This document shows, one piece after another, positions 1 to 12,032 of a stretch of 64,000 nucleotides of DNA. This DNA comes from Rostratula benghalensis (lineage: Eukaryota > Chordata > Aves > Charadriiformes > Rostratulidae). Every line of letters starts with the position of its first letter. The first letter of the stretch is position 1. The DNA lies in contig VXAI01000181.1 in assembly GCA_013399305.1 (NCBI GenBank), positions 287,824-351,823 on the forward strand, written 5' to 3'. Position numbers and translations under genes: made by a program. A model generated the notes under the pieces. The model did not search any database. It was given only the letters and a program-made list of their open reading frames with translations, and was not told the origin of the DNA.

Positions 1-2423
1 CGTTCGCAGCGTTAAAAGTTAGTGATTGGGGGGCAGGTTTTACAAGCATTTCTGTCAAATACATACATTCCTGGTGATTCACTTCTCCTTAAATAACTTA
101 CCTGGCGGTCTGCAAGCCATCTGCCCCCAGAGCTCAGGGCAAGAGAGAATACGCCGTGTTCCTACACAGTGAAAACTGCAAACGTTCGGCCTGTGGGAAA
201 GGTGAGGTGAAAAACTTGTAAAAAGCCAGGGGGAGTGGGTTTAAATTTGCACAAGAAATACAAACAGGGAACAGGAGCAGCTTTTAACTTTGTGAACTCC
301 TGGAAGTCTCTGCATTGCAAAACTCTTCCAGAGTTATTTCCCAAGTGGTCTTTTTTTGAGAGGTAGCTTCTGTAAATACCGAATTGCTGTTTCTGTATGT
401 CCAAATTCAATGAGTTTATTAATAATAAAAAAAACCCCAACCAGTTGGGAAGCAAGATCTGGAGATAATATCAAATAGAATAGCTTTGCCAAACAAACCT
501 GTATCAATTGCAAAGCAAAAGCTGCAGTGTGCCTGAAGGGTCACTGGAGAGACTCAGGGGGTGAAATCAACATAACTTTTAACCCCCTTTTTTTTTTTTC
601 TTAGTCAAACAGAATGAGCAGTTTAAACTGACTTTAATTCTTTTGCCTTACCTCTTGGTGGGCTGGAACCAGTCCTGGATTCTTGGTTGGAGGAAGAAGT
701 GATGCTAGTTCGGTAAGTTTAGGTGGATGTTTCTGTAGTAGTTCAGCCTTGCATACAAAAGACTCAATTCACAGAAACCATTCTTCTTGCACAGAAGAGA
801 AAAATCTTTCCATTTTTGTAGGCAGCATCCTGACAGCGATGCCTGCTGTCACGGGGAGGACGATTTCATCTCTTTCCTACCACAGACCTCCCCATCCTCC
901 CTCGATTTGGAAGCGAAATAACCTTTTTTCACCAACAGAACTGGCCTCAGGTTTCTTGGCAGCTGCCTGCTGCCCGTGGGACTTGGTATGAGGAAGAGAG
1001 GTTCAAAATACAGCACAAACCCAAATGAAGAACCCTCAAATCTCTATGTTAGGTTGGGCTTGAATTGCACAAGACGTTTCTGCTTGTATTTCGATGTGAA
1101 AAGGATTGTTATGAGAACCTATGAACCAAGAAGCATGCTGAGAGGCTGCAATACGGATTGAAGACCGAGTTGGGTCTCTGTTCCTGCCTCGCCTCGTATC
1201 CAACAGCAATTAAAAATGACAAAATATTTTCTTCTGGTCGATAAACCAGCAATATTCAGGTTGTTCTTTTGTAGCCTGTCCAACAGTTTGCAGTTTCTTA
1301 AAGATCATTCGTTATTCCTGTAAACACACTCAGAGTTGCTTTAGATCTCCAAAGCACTTAAAATGCTATTAAATTTCAGGTATTAGTAATGGCAAACACT
1401 TGCCAAATTGATGGAAAATGGCTTTTAAATCCCAGCATGTGATTTGGTCAATTCATACTCAGGGCCTGCCTTTTGCAAAGAAAGCTTTTTCGTGGACTGA
1501 TACTGCTCAGTTTTGTTTGTGGAGTGAGACAAATATGCTTGAGCTTCACCAAAGAGGGAAGTGCATTCTCAAAAGAATGACATTTTGGGGTGTTTGGCAG
1601 CTAAATTGTTATTTCCATCTATTGCTCTAGTTTCTATACAATATATGAAGTGATAGATGCGGAGGGGATTGTCCTGCTTGGTTGCTTGATGTCTTTAGGA
1701 ACATCATCCAGTATTTCTTTTCCCCTTTCACTTGATCCTTCAAAAAAAACCTGAAATGATGCTAAAAAGTACTAGGTTACTGGAAAAATAAGTTAATCCT
1801 GGTTCTCTTGGGCAAATTGGTTGCAATTTCTCTTGATTCAAATTGGAGGGGGAAGTAAGGAAGTGTGATTTAGTGGTTTTAATTTCCTGGCCCGTTGAGG
1901 ACAGGTGGATTTTTAAGGAACAAGTCCTGACGCTTTCTTCATGCTGAAGGGCTTATGAAACTTCAGGCAGTTTTTGCTGGCTGGAATAATTCTTTTTTTT
2001 TTCCTCCTGAAATGGTTATATAAATGTAAAATAAGTTGCATAACTGATAGAAAAACTGAGCTACAGGAACTGGAAGGAAGAGTATAGTCTGTCTCTCTTA
2101 CATTGCATGTCCTTACCTTTTTGCATCCTCTGACACTGCGTGAGTTCTTTGATAACAGACATGAGTATGGTTCTCTGCAGGTTCTGTGATTATACTTCAA
2201 AACAGCTGGCCCATAAAAATAATCTGTTAGAATGTTTTTTTCCCCTACATGGGAAAGGCAAAATGGAAAAGAAAGTGGAAGTTGATGGAAAAGCAGAGGA
2301 TGTATGCATTATCCCAAACTAAGGAGTGAGGTAGTGGTGAATGCCTGGGAAAATTAAAATTGGAGTTTTTGTTTTTGTTTGAGGAGGAACATACCTGTGG
2401 AGTTAAGATTCTGAGGAAGGGCA

Positions 2424-2850
2424 ATTACAGAATGGTAGAAGTTGGCAAGGACCTTCAAGATCATCTAGTAGCAACCCCTCTACAGAAGCAGGGACACCTC
2501 CCACCAGCCCAGGTGGCTCAAAGCCCCCTCCAACCTGGCCTTGAACCCCTCCAGGGATGGGGCAGCCACAGCTTCTCTGGGCAACCTGGGCCAGGCTCTC
2601 ACCACCCTCACAGCCAAGAAGTTCTTCCCCACATCTCATCTCCATTTCCCCTCTTTCAGGGTCAGACCCTTCCCCCTCATCCTATGGCTCCCCTCCCTGA
2701 TCCAGAGTCCCCTCCCTGGTGTTCCTGAGCCCCTTGAGGGACTGGAAGGGGCTTGAAGGTCTCCTTTCTTTTCTCCAGGCTAAGCCCCCCCAACTCTGTC
2801 AGCCATCCCTCCCTCCCAGCATCTCCATGGCCTTCTCTGGTCCAGCTCGA
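2424..2850 (-). mobile_element. CR1 LINE 3' fragment
   Basis: Read on the minus strand it ends in the CR1 tail (CTTGAAGGTCCTTGCCAAC, then CATTCTG at 2424). The GGGATGGGGCAGCCACAGC and CTCACCACCCTCACAG blocks are seen on the + strand. It is 5'-truncated, as is usual. Confidence 0.9.
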
Positions 2851-4620
2851 ACCAAGGAATAGGAAAACTGTTTGGCATTAGAGTAAGTGCCTTGATGTTT
2901 CTATTGATTCTGCTTTGTCAGCAGTTCTGGTAGTAAACAAACCATCTTCCTGAAATACCATGTCACTGTTCTGCTCTAGCTATGGAGCTCTCAAAGTAGC
3001 AGAAAGGGATGATTAGTAAAGAAGCAGCTTTCACAGGGTGACTGGCTTCAGGAAACTTACCCATCATAATTGCACGTTTTGGACTTTTGCTCCATTGAAG
3101 CGGACAAGAAACAGAATAAATTGAATATTTAATGCTCTATTCTCTGTCTTCTAAAGCGTGTAGAGTTTACTGTGAGTCAAGACCTCAGTTGCTTGCATGT
3201 GTATGGGAGGAGGGAACAAAGGGGTCAGTCTGCAGGTGGATAAGTGTGCAATGCAGCATTTGCTGGGTTCAGAAGCCTCAGGGTGTTTTAACTTCAGCTG
3301 TGTCACTGGCCAGTGCTTGACTTTGGCTAAAGAACCTGTCTGTCCTTTCAACATCTTTTTTCCTTTGCTCTCTGCTGGAAATGCTGTAATTCCCTCACCA
3401 AAAGCTTAATTCCTTTTGAACACACAGTCTAAGTGACAACTGCTATTTATACTTCCAGGAGAAAGCTCCTATAAGGAAAAATTTCCTACTCCTCAGGCTG
3501 TGGTACGTGGTGTCTCTCCTTTGCAGGGTGGATCTGAGAGAGGGACTCTGGCTGCAAGGTACCTAGACCTGAATACAGAGCAAGTTTTTACCAGTTTTGG
3601 ACACCAGGTGATGTTTAAGCCGTTCCTTGAGTGTTTTGTTAGCTGTCATCTCCAGCTTTTTGAAGACTAAGCAGACTCTGGATTGCTCATCAGGTGGCCC
3701 AGTTGGAATTTAGCCGGATATTGGAATATTTAATTTCATGAGCAGTACTCTCAATAATTACCCTGCAGTCTGGGGCTTATTCTTCTATCAAAATAACTTT
3801 GTTGGCCTTCCACTTCAAATCTTTTAGCACAAATTAATTTTACTGGCTGAAAGTTGAGATTGAGGTCATTTTGCCTCGTGCTATTTTGAAAAGGAAGAAA
3901 TTACTGTTCAGCCTGGGAGGTTGTACGTCCTTACACATTCCATGTCAGGGGGAAGGACAGATTGAAGCCTTCTACGTTTTTAGGTAAGGAAAAGGAAGCG
4001 GGCCAGGCTGGATCTGAATAATTTTTTTATAATAAAACTGTTAGTTTGTAAGGTCTTCGATGTTTAAAGGAAACAAAAAAAAACAAAAAAGGAAATGTAA
4101 AAGATACCATGTAGCTTAAGTGTTGCATTAAGTTCTGTCTTTTATATTTAAATCTGCTGTTTTGCATAGGCCGTGGGGTCTTTTGTCCCTAGGTTGTCAA
4201 GCTCTCACATCACACCCTCAAGCTGGTGGCCTCCTGGGTTCTGAGGTTTTTGCTGAAGAACAGCTGTAGGGTGGCATTTGCAGATACTTTATACGGTGTT
4301 CTTGTACACTCAGTGCCTTTCGTGTTTACTGAAGATGCACAAGACATAACCTTTCACTTCCTGAACACTTCTGTATTTCACTTTTCCTCAAAGTATGGCA
4401 AAACAGACGCTAATAATTTTGAAATTGCCAGAGCCCATCTGTTTAGAGAGTTTAAAAGTTCAGAAGAAACCAGACATTAAATCAGCGAGCCTGACCTGTG
4501 TTTGTCACCCTCTGCTGTCACCCTTTACAGCTCTATAACCTGGGCTGGGGCCCTCCCTTCTGCAGGAGTTATCTTTCCTCTCTGAAAAACAAGAGATTAC
4601 AAAGTCACTCTTTGGCATTT

Positions 4621-4728
4621 TGCTTCTTTCCTGCTGTTGATTTGTGTTGCATTTGTATTAAACTCTATAATTTTTTTTTTCCTTTTGCTTTTTCCTGCTA
4701 TTGATTTGTGTTGCGTTTGAATTGAACT
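4621..4728. repeat. Imperfect tandem duplication, period 64 bases
   Basis: CCTGCTGTTGATTTGTGTTG (from 4630) recurs as CCTGCTATTGATTTGTGTTG (from 4694), with similar sequence on both sides (about 45 bases, near 88% alike by eye). Two units only. Confidence 0.85.
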
Positions 4729-5588
4729 AGGTTGTTGTTTTTTTTCTTATTTGAATTTTCTACTCTTCGTTCTTGCTCTTAAGATGTAAGATGAAGGGAG
4801 AGAAGGGTGCATTTGAGCTCATTATTGAAGTAACAGCTGCAATTCCAAAAATTAGCACTTGCTGCCATCCACTGTTTCTAATGGTAAAGTCTATTTGAGT
4901 GGTCTATGGACACCATGTTCTTCTGAAATGATGTTGTAACCTTGTGACTTTCCTAACTTTTTCTTTTTTTTTTTTTTTAAACATTGGTGCCTGGCTTAAG
5001 CAAAGAATGGCTTAGATGTATTTTATTTTACTTTTATCTATTAATTTTTAGGAAATCTTTTAATATCTTTGTCCTCTAAAGACAAGAGACCATTCAGCAG
5101 ATTCTGGAAAGGGCTGGTGAAAAGGAGAGAGAAAAGGGGCCTGTTTGATCCCTGTTTTTTTTTTTGAAGGATTGTAACGGTTCATTGCCAAGAAAACTTT
5201 TAATTGTGCTCATTTCCCTCATGAAGGGAACACGGGGGCTGTATTAATTGATGGATATAGAACAAGCCCCTGTAGCCTGGCAAATGGGTTGTCTGTAGTT
5301 GCAAGTTGTTAGCAGGGGTGTTGCCAACTGGGATTGTCACCTGGAAGCCTTTGTCCTTACCACCAGCGTCACCTGGAAAATGCCACCTTGTGTTGTTTAT
5401 TACCAGCACTTATCTTAGCAGTAATTCATGGCTACAAATACCTGGTTTTTTTATAAGGGTGGAATTGATTAATGCAGGTGAACACGGGTTTGATGTCACT
5501 ATCAAAGCCACAAGTCGTAAATGAAAGGACATACAGGGATAGCTGACTTGAAGAGCTTCATTTTTACAGAAAAACAGCTATCTGCTGC

Positions 5589-5631
5589 CAAATTATATAC
5601 TGAAAAAAAAAAAGAGAGAGAGAGAAAGAGC
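5589..5631. repeat. A-run followed by GA repeat
   Basis: An A11 run leads into GAGAGAGAGAGAAAGAG. Confidence 0.9.
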
Positions 5632-6000
5632 CCTGTGGGTTTTACAGCCCTTTGGCTTCCTGTACATGTGACTTGTAACACGGCCAAGTTACATCTGTAT
5701 AAGCAAGACACATAAGCAAACAGGGCTCACTTTGCTTAAAAGATTAGAAGAAGGCACCTTTTAAATCCTGAATACTCAGTATATGCCAGCACAACCTGGA
5801 ACTGCTAAAAACTAAGATGCTGGTCACGTTTGCTTGGCTATGGATTAACTGTTCGCCCCTTGTTGGTACTGACTGGAAGTTTACCTTGTAATAAAAGTAT
5901 GTGGTATCTCCAGCTCTAATCACATTGTGTTCCTACAAGTTGGCTGTCAAATTAAGTGAATAATTGCATGTTTTTCTTAGCTTTGGGGGTGTGTGTGGAG

Positions 6001-6560
6001 GGAGGAGGTAAGCGGGTGGGTATCAGCGAGGCCACGGCTTCACGTGGCAGATCCCGGCAGCGCTCTCTGGAGCCACTTCTCTTGTGACATGTCACCCTTC
6101 CGTTGAGCAACGAGCGTGCTCTGATGGGTACCAGCTCAGAAAACTTCTCATCAGCTCCCTCCCCTGCTTTCCACGGGTGTTTGAAGGCTGTGCTGTTCAA
6201 ATCCTGCCTAAGAAGCCCCGATGTGCTTTTAAGTGGGAGCAGTTTTAACTTCTTCGTATGGCCCGGCGTCCGCAGAGCGCACTGCTTTTCCCTGGACCGG
6301 ACTTGCAGCACAGCACATGCCTCCTGCCGTGCTCTTGTGCGTCACTCAGCACGCTGAGAAGCACTTATGTAGAACCACCCCTCTCGCCCTGTGTACCTGC
6401 AGAATTAATTTTGCCTGACGAGGGCAGGACCTGCCGGCCTGTAAAAGACAGATTTATAGGACTCTGCCTCTCCAGGGAGGGAAATCTGGATCACGCGTTG
6501 CCTTCACCTCTGCTGCGCTGGCACAACCTCCTTGCGTGCCTTGAGACTGTGCTTTCTCCG
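6001..6560. promoter_or_regulatory. CpG-dense patch, possible regulatory region
   Basis: I count about 28 CpG in roughly 560 bases at a little over half G+C, clearly above the neighbouring sequence. This meets the loose definition of a CpG island (observed/expected about 0.6-0.7 by hand count). No TATA box or exon with splice donor is evident. It could be an internal or alternative JAK1 promoter, an enhancer, or chance. Confidence 0.3.
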
Positions 6561-7440
6561 ATGAGCAAATTCCTTAGGACTCTTTCAGTCCATTATAGAG
6601 TCGTTACTTAACTGGTTGATGAAGCTTAATCAGCAGTTAATGTTCACTGCTGTGTTTGTGTACACAGATGCTGCTAACTCCCGTTTGTCTTCGGGGTTCC
6701 GTGCAAGTTCGGTTTTGCACAGACAAATCAGTGCGTATCAGTGAAGTTGAGTAATTACATAAAGAGCTTGATTTGTCCCAAGCTTTGTGGTGGGTTCAGC
6801 CTTTAAAACACAGCTGAGATGCAAACCGCTGGCTCTTCCTGGCAGTTCTGCTGAAGCTGGCAATGGCTTTTGTTAGAGCTGTAGCTTTTTTTTCTTTTTT
6901 GCATGTCCCCAGCTGGAAATAAGATTCACCAACCTTTCGGCTGGCATTGTTTAATTGGCAGCAGCTCTGCATTCAAGGCCAAGACAACTTGCACGTATGA
7001 ACACGACCACTTGAGATGCACCATCCCCGAGGTGCTTGCTGCTCCCTTTCTGGTGGAAGGTTCTGCCACCCTCCCCGTGGCTGAACCACAGATGCTTCCT
7101 TTTCTTGCCAGCAAAGACTGCTAACTACCAGTAAAACAGTCACATCTTCATCAGGCTCTGCTGCCTGTACAAAGCATGTACTTCTGCTCACGGGCTAAAG
7201 CAATTAAAAAAAAAAAAAAAATGTTTTGGGGTATCTCCTAACGACTGAATTATGAAAATCCTCTCTCAGGTGCAGTTTAGAAGTTTTTAAAAGCAGCAGA
7301 GCTCAGCAGCTTTCTCGGACCATTTAAAGGTGTTGGATTTTTTCAAAACCTATTGCTGCTCTGTTTCAGAGGCAGGGTGAGTTGAGAGTGGTTTAAGTAG
7401 CTGGTGAGACTGACATAATGATCCTAGTCTTGTAAGCAAA

Positions 7441-7590
7441 TCGTAGAATGGTTACAATTGGAGGGGACCTTAAAGCCCCCCCAGTGCCACCCCCTTGCCC
7501 TGGGCAGGGACATCTCCCACCAGACCCAATTGCTCCAAGCCCCCTCCAACCTGGCCTTGAAGCCCTCTAGGGATGGGGCAACCACAACTC
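7441..7590 (-). mobile_element. CR1 LINE 3' fragment, short
   Basis: Begins GTAGAATGGTTACAATTGG and ends within GGGATGGGGCAACCACAAC. Only the last 150 bases of the element remain. Same subfamily as the copy at 2424. Confidence 0.85.
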
Positions 7591-8563
7591 TTCTACTCTT
7601 CTTCTGGTTTTACTGAGGCATCTTGTGGTGTATACTCATAGTTTGCTGAGCCTCAACCAAAGGCTTAAGAAGAGGCTTAATATGTTATCTCTATGTTAAT
7701 AGAGGTTATTTTTTCAAGATATGGTTTAGAATCAAGCTCTTTTTAAGGGTAGGTAATACAGCATATTTCTGTAGAGCAGCAAGCAGTCTGCTCCATGAAC
7801 AGCCCAGTATAAAATGTGCTAAAATGGGGGTATTCCCTTTCCCCCATCTGTTGCAGTCTCATGAGCTCTAAAATGTCTTTTACAGGGGTATGAGGAGAAG
7901 GTACTTTATTGTGAATTCGAACTGAGAAGTCAAGGAACGTGGAGAAGCCTGGTGTAATGTATGTTCTTCAGTAGGAGGCATTGTGCAATGAACTGATTTA
8001 GGAATACTCTTGAAGAGTTCCCTCTCGATTTTGCATACTGAGTTCTGCATAAAGTTTTCTTCATTTACAGCCGGGGGACATCTCCCTGGTTTGATGGTGT
8101 TTGTTTCCAGAAGCTGTGACCTTAAAAAATTAACTGGTGGGTTTTTTTTTTTTTTCGGGTGAGTAATATAAGGGGGAGGGTGGGGAGGAGGGGCTCAGTC
8201 CAATTAATTTTGCAATAATTCTGTGTTCTGTTCTCTTTCATACTGTGATTTTATAGGCGTAGCCTTGTTCTAAGCCAAGGATTTATGAAAAGAAAAATTA
8301 TAATTTGACCCTGATTTGTTTTCTTTGAGGCAAAATATTGTCTTATGCTTAAGAAAACTAATAATGTTTTTGATTTCTACACCAAATATTTCTTTTATCA
8401 TTAAGTGTTCCGGAGCATCATTTGTGTTGACACTTCATTACTGCAGGAGTGGACAAACACTGGACCAGGCTGCCCAGAGGTGTCAAACAGTCTCTGCCTG
8501 GGAAGACATGAACCACCTGACTGGGATATCATGGGCAGCTTGAGTAGGGCTTGGAGCTGCAAT

Positions 8564-9082
8564 CTCATAGGATCATAGAATGGTTTGGGTTGGAAAGGAC
8601 CTTAAAGATCATTGAGTTCTAGCCCTGTGCCATAGGCAGGGACACCTCCCACCAGACCAGGTGGCTCCAAGCCCCCTCCAACCTGACCTTGAACCCCCCC
8701 AGGGATGGGGCGGCCACAGCTTCTCTGGGCAACCTGGGCCAGGCTCTCACCACCCTCACAGCCACAAAGTTCTTCCCCAGATCTTGTCTCCTTCTCCCCT
8801 CTTTCAATGTGAAAACTCTTCCCTCTCGCCCTAGGGCTCCCCTCCCTCATCCAGAGTCCCCTTCCCAGCTTTCCTGGAGCCCCTTGAGGGACTGGAAGGG
8901 TCTGGAAGGTCTCCCTGGAGCCTTCTCTTCTCCAGGCTGAGCCCCCCCCAACTCTCTCAGCCTGTCTTCCCAGCAGAGGGGCTCCAGCCCTCCCAGCATC
9001 TCCACGGCCTTTCCCTGGACCAGTTCCAGCAGGTCCATGTCCCATCTCAAGAGGTCCTGTCCCACCTCAGCCATCCTGTGAC
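8564..9082 (-). mobile_element. CR1 LINE 3' fragment
   Basis: Begins ATCATAGAATGGTTTGGGTT and runs through the CAGGCTCTCACCACCCTC block to GGCCTTTCCCTGGACCAG. Close in sequence to the copy at 2424, so the two belong to one subfamily. Open frames across it are read-through of non-coding CR1 tail. Confidence 0.92.
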
Positions 9083-11979
9083 ATGGAAGTGGTGGTTTAA
9101 TAAAATTAACACCTCGAGATATCCATTTTTCATTTAGTTCTGTAGATGGATTTATTGCCAGATTAAATTTGTGTGTTTCAGTTCTCTAAAAAACCCCAAA
9201 GAAAATAACTAGTAAGGAATAACTTGTGGTTGGAATATCTGCTTTGTTTATTCTGTTCCCATTCCCACATCTGTTTGTTCTCTTGTTACAGTAAACAGGA
9301 AGGAATCTACAAGATTTAAAAATGATGGGTTTGCCTTCTGTAATTCTCAATTAAGCTTTCATCATTCCCAGCCGACATGGCAGTGTGCCTCTTTCATAGG
9401 TTTTTGTCAAAATTCTTTTTCAAGACTCTGTGTGAAGTATGTGCTGATAACTGGCAGAAAACAGTTTAGAGCCACCTAAATGAAGTCCTTTGCCCTCATT
9501 TCAGTGACTCCTGGTTACAGTCAGGAGTGCTCAGAATTTCTTGAGACCCAAAAAAAAAGCAGTATGGTATTTCTCTAGTGCTTAACACTTAACAAATCAA
9601 GTCTTATATTATCATCAAAGAAAGAAAAAAGAAAAAAAAAAAAAAGGAATATAGACCGTTTTTTCCAAATCTCTCTTGACTCTCAAAGTGTGCTTTTGCT
9701 TCCTTGCTGTGATTGATAAGGAGATCGGGGCATGGGGATTTCTCTCTTTGCTGAGAGTTGTCTTCTACTCATGGTGATTTTGTGGAAAGGGCTTGTGGCC
9801 TTTTTTGCTTGAATATAGGTAAATTTGCTCTTGAGAGTGTTTCCTGCATGTCTCGTTCCACTAGATTTCAGATTTTCCAGAGAGATTAATATTTCACTGA
9901 GCACTGAAGAGGAGGGGTAGGGGAGAAAGGGTTCTTCCTGGAAATCAGTGGATACTGAGGGTGAGCTTTCTGGTGGCTTGCTAAGAAAAAACCCAAAAAA
10001 ACAAATGAGAAAATTAAGGTTCTTGTAACTCCATGGGTTAGGCATTTAATAAAGAAATAAAATAAAATTGTGCGTGAGCCCTTTGGACAAATGTTATTGA
10101 GAACCCCATTTTCTGCTCAAGAGTCTGTGGTTTGAGGGGAGCAACACAGAGTGGAATGGGCATGGTGTGAACATCCCCCTTCCATGCAGGAGAAGATCTT
10201 GTCAGAGCAGAAACTATTAAATAGATCTCCGAAGATGATCTCCCATCCTGAGTGCTGGCATCAGGCCCGGTGTGGAGTGGAAAGGAGAAATTGTGGGGAG
10301 CGCTGAAATCCCCTCGTCCCTCCCAGAAGCCTGAGAGGATGGAGTGCTGCTCTGGGACTGGCTTTGGGTGGGATCTGTGTGATCCTCGGGACGCTCGAGA
10401 AACGGTGCCAGGAGCCTCCGGCGTGACGTTGAGGGAGATCCAAAGGTGGTGTTCCCGGGGTGGGTTGGTGGTGGCATTGGTCATGGTGATGCACAGATGT
10501 GGAAGTGACAAGTCCCGTACTGCTGACTCGTCGAGTGTCAGTAGATTGACAGCACACTAGGGGTTTTTTTGAGTTTATTTCCCCTTTAGAATAAGGGAAA
10601 TATTTTTATTTTCCTATTAGCACAGGCAGAGTGTGTCTAGAAGGGTGTAGAGAAGCGCAGCAGACTCTTTTTGCTGCAAATAACTTTGCAGATGGAAGAT
10701 AACCACTACATCTGCACAGAAGTCACATACCTAAGCAGAAACGTTGGCTTTGCAAATTCTGATTAAGTACCATTTATGTGCATTTAGCCATTGGAGAAAA
10801 TGACCCGATTTTACTTCGTGACCCAGGGGTAAACACCAAGGCAGAAACATCGCTTGGTTACGGCCAGATTTCGAGGCGGTAAGAGGCAGGGAAAGATTTT
10901 GATTAGTTGTTTGGAAAACAGGGTATTTCCTCTCTGTGAAGTTCATATGCTAATTCTCAGATTGCTTAAGAAAACTGCTGGAGGGGTGATACAGCCAAAT
11001 TACCACAGGAATTACGGATGATTTTTTTTTTTTTTTCTCCTAAAAATAAAATAAAATTGTAGGGATCACTTGAAACTAAATTTTATGAGTTTTTGCTGAA
11101 GTCTGTGGTTAACCTTTCGGTACAGAAATTGTTAGGTTACAAATCAATAGGGTTTTTTGAGTTGGTCTTTGAATTCTGAAACTAGTCAAGCATTATGATT
11201 CTTTTAATGTGTTTATACACTTTGAGTTGGTTTCCCCTGGGATAATGCCCTTTTGGCAGTTTCAGTGATTTAGGGCAGCCGTTTGGGGTGAAGATCCTCA
11301 TCTCCCTAAAATCCACGGAGCTTCTGTAAATGCTGAGGAAGGCCTGATGTGGTAATCTGGATTTTTGAAGGGGCTGACCAGTTTAAGACTTGGGGGTGTT
11401 TGTGTGTTGGGATAAACTGAACAGCATAGTGAAAGCTGAAAGAAGTTTTGGTGTTAGGATTCCTGCCCGTTGACTTGCAATTAAACTTCTAAGTTGCTTT
11501 TAAGGACTGAAAAAAGGAAGTACTTTTATGGTTAAGAGTATTTGGAGCTATGCCTTAAGTAGCCATCTTAAATAGCTGAGCTGAGAGACTGCCTCCTCAG
11601 TACATGTGTGTGCACGGTCCACCTTCTGGTTTTATTTTTCATTATTTCATTATTATACACATTTAATTACTCTGCACAGAAATGCACGTGCTTTAACTTT
11701 TGCACCCCGAAGATTTCCCCCCTCCCCCCTTTAATATTATCTCTAGTAGGGCTTGCCCACTACAGTTAAATATTTCTTACCCAGAAACTGTGGTATTTTC
11801 AAATTATCTGGCTGCAAACCTGGGGCTAAGCATGAAAAGCCCAGTTGCTTTTTAAAAGTTCCTTTTCTCCTTAGTTCTTAGTTTTGAAATCCAGGCATTG
11901 GAATTGTAAAATATCCAGTTTCATCACGGCGTATAAAAACGGGGGAGAGGTGTGATTTAAAGTTCCTCAGCCTTTCCTC

Positions 11980-12032
11980 TTTCCTCTCTTCTCTTTTTTT
12001 TTTTTTTTTTATTTTTTTTTTTTATTTTTTCC
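11980..12032. repeat. Pyrimidine-rich tract (T/C, then near-pure T)
   Basis: TTTCCTCTTTCCTCTCTTCTC followed by about 40 bases of T broken by single A. TATAAAA lies about 45 bases upstream at 11932, but no promoter is claimed. Confidence 0.9.

Noticed and set aside
2360..2756. Overlapping open frames with GAATASLGNLGQAL-like translation, repeated at 8689
   Set aside because: These are translations of the non-coding CR1 3' end in several frames, not a gene family.
10038..10560. Four overlapping open frames of 86-157 codons
   Set aside because: Mutually overlapping on both strands without motif; typical of a stop-poor composition stretch.
11932..11938. TATAAAA as a promoter upstream of JAK1
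   Set aside because: No CpG context, no following exon with a usable donor, and AT-rich sequence makes such matches common.
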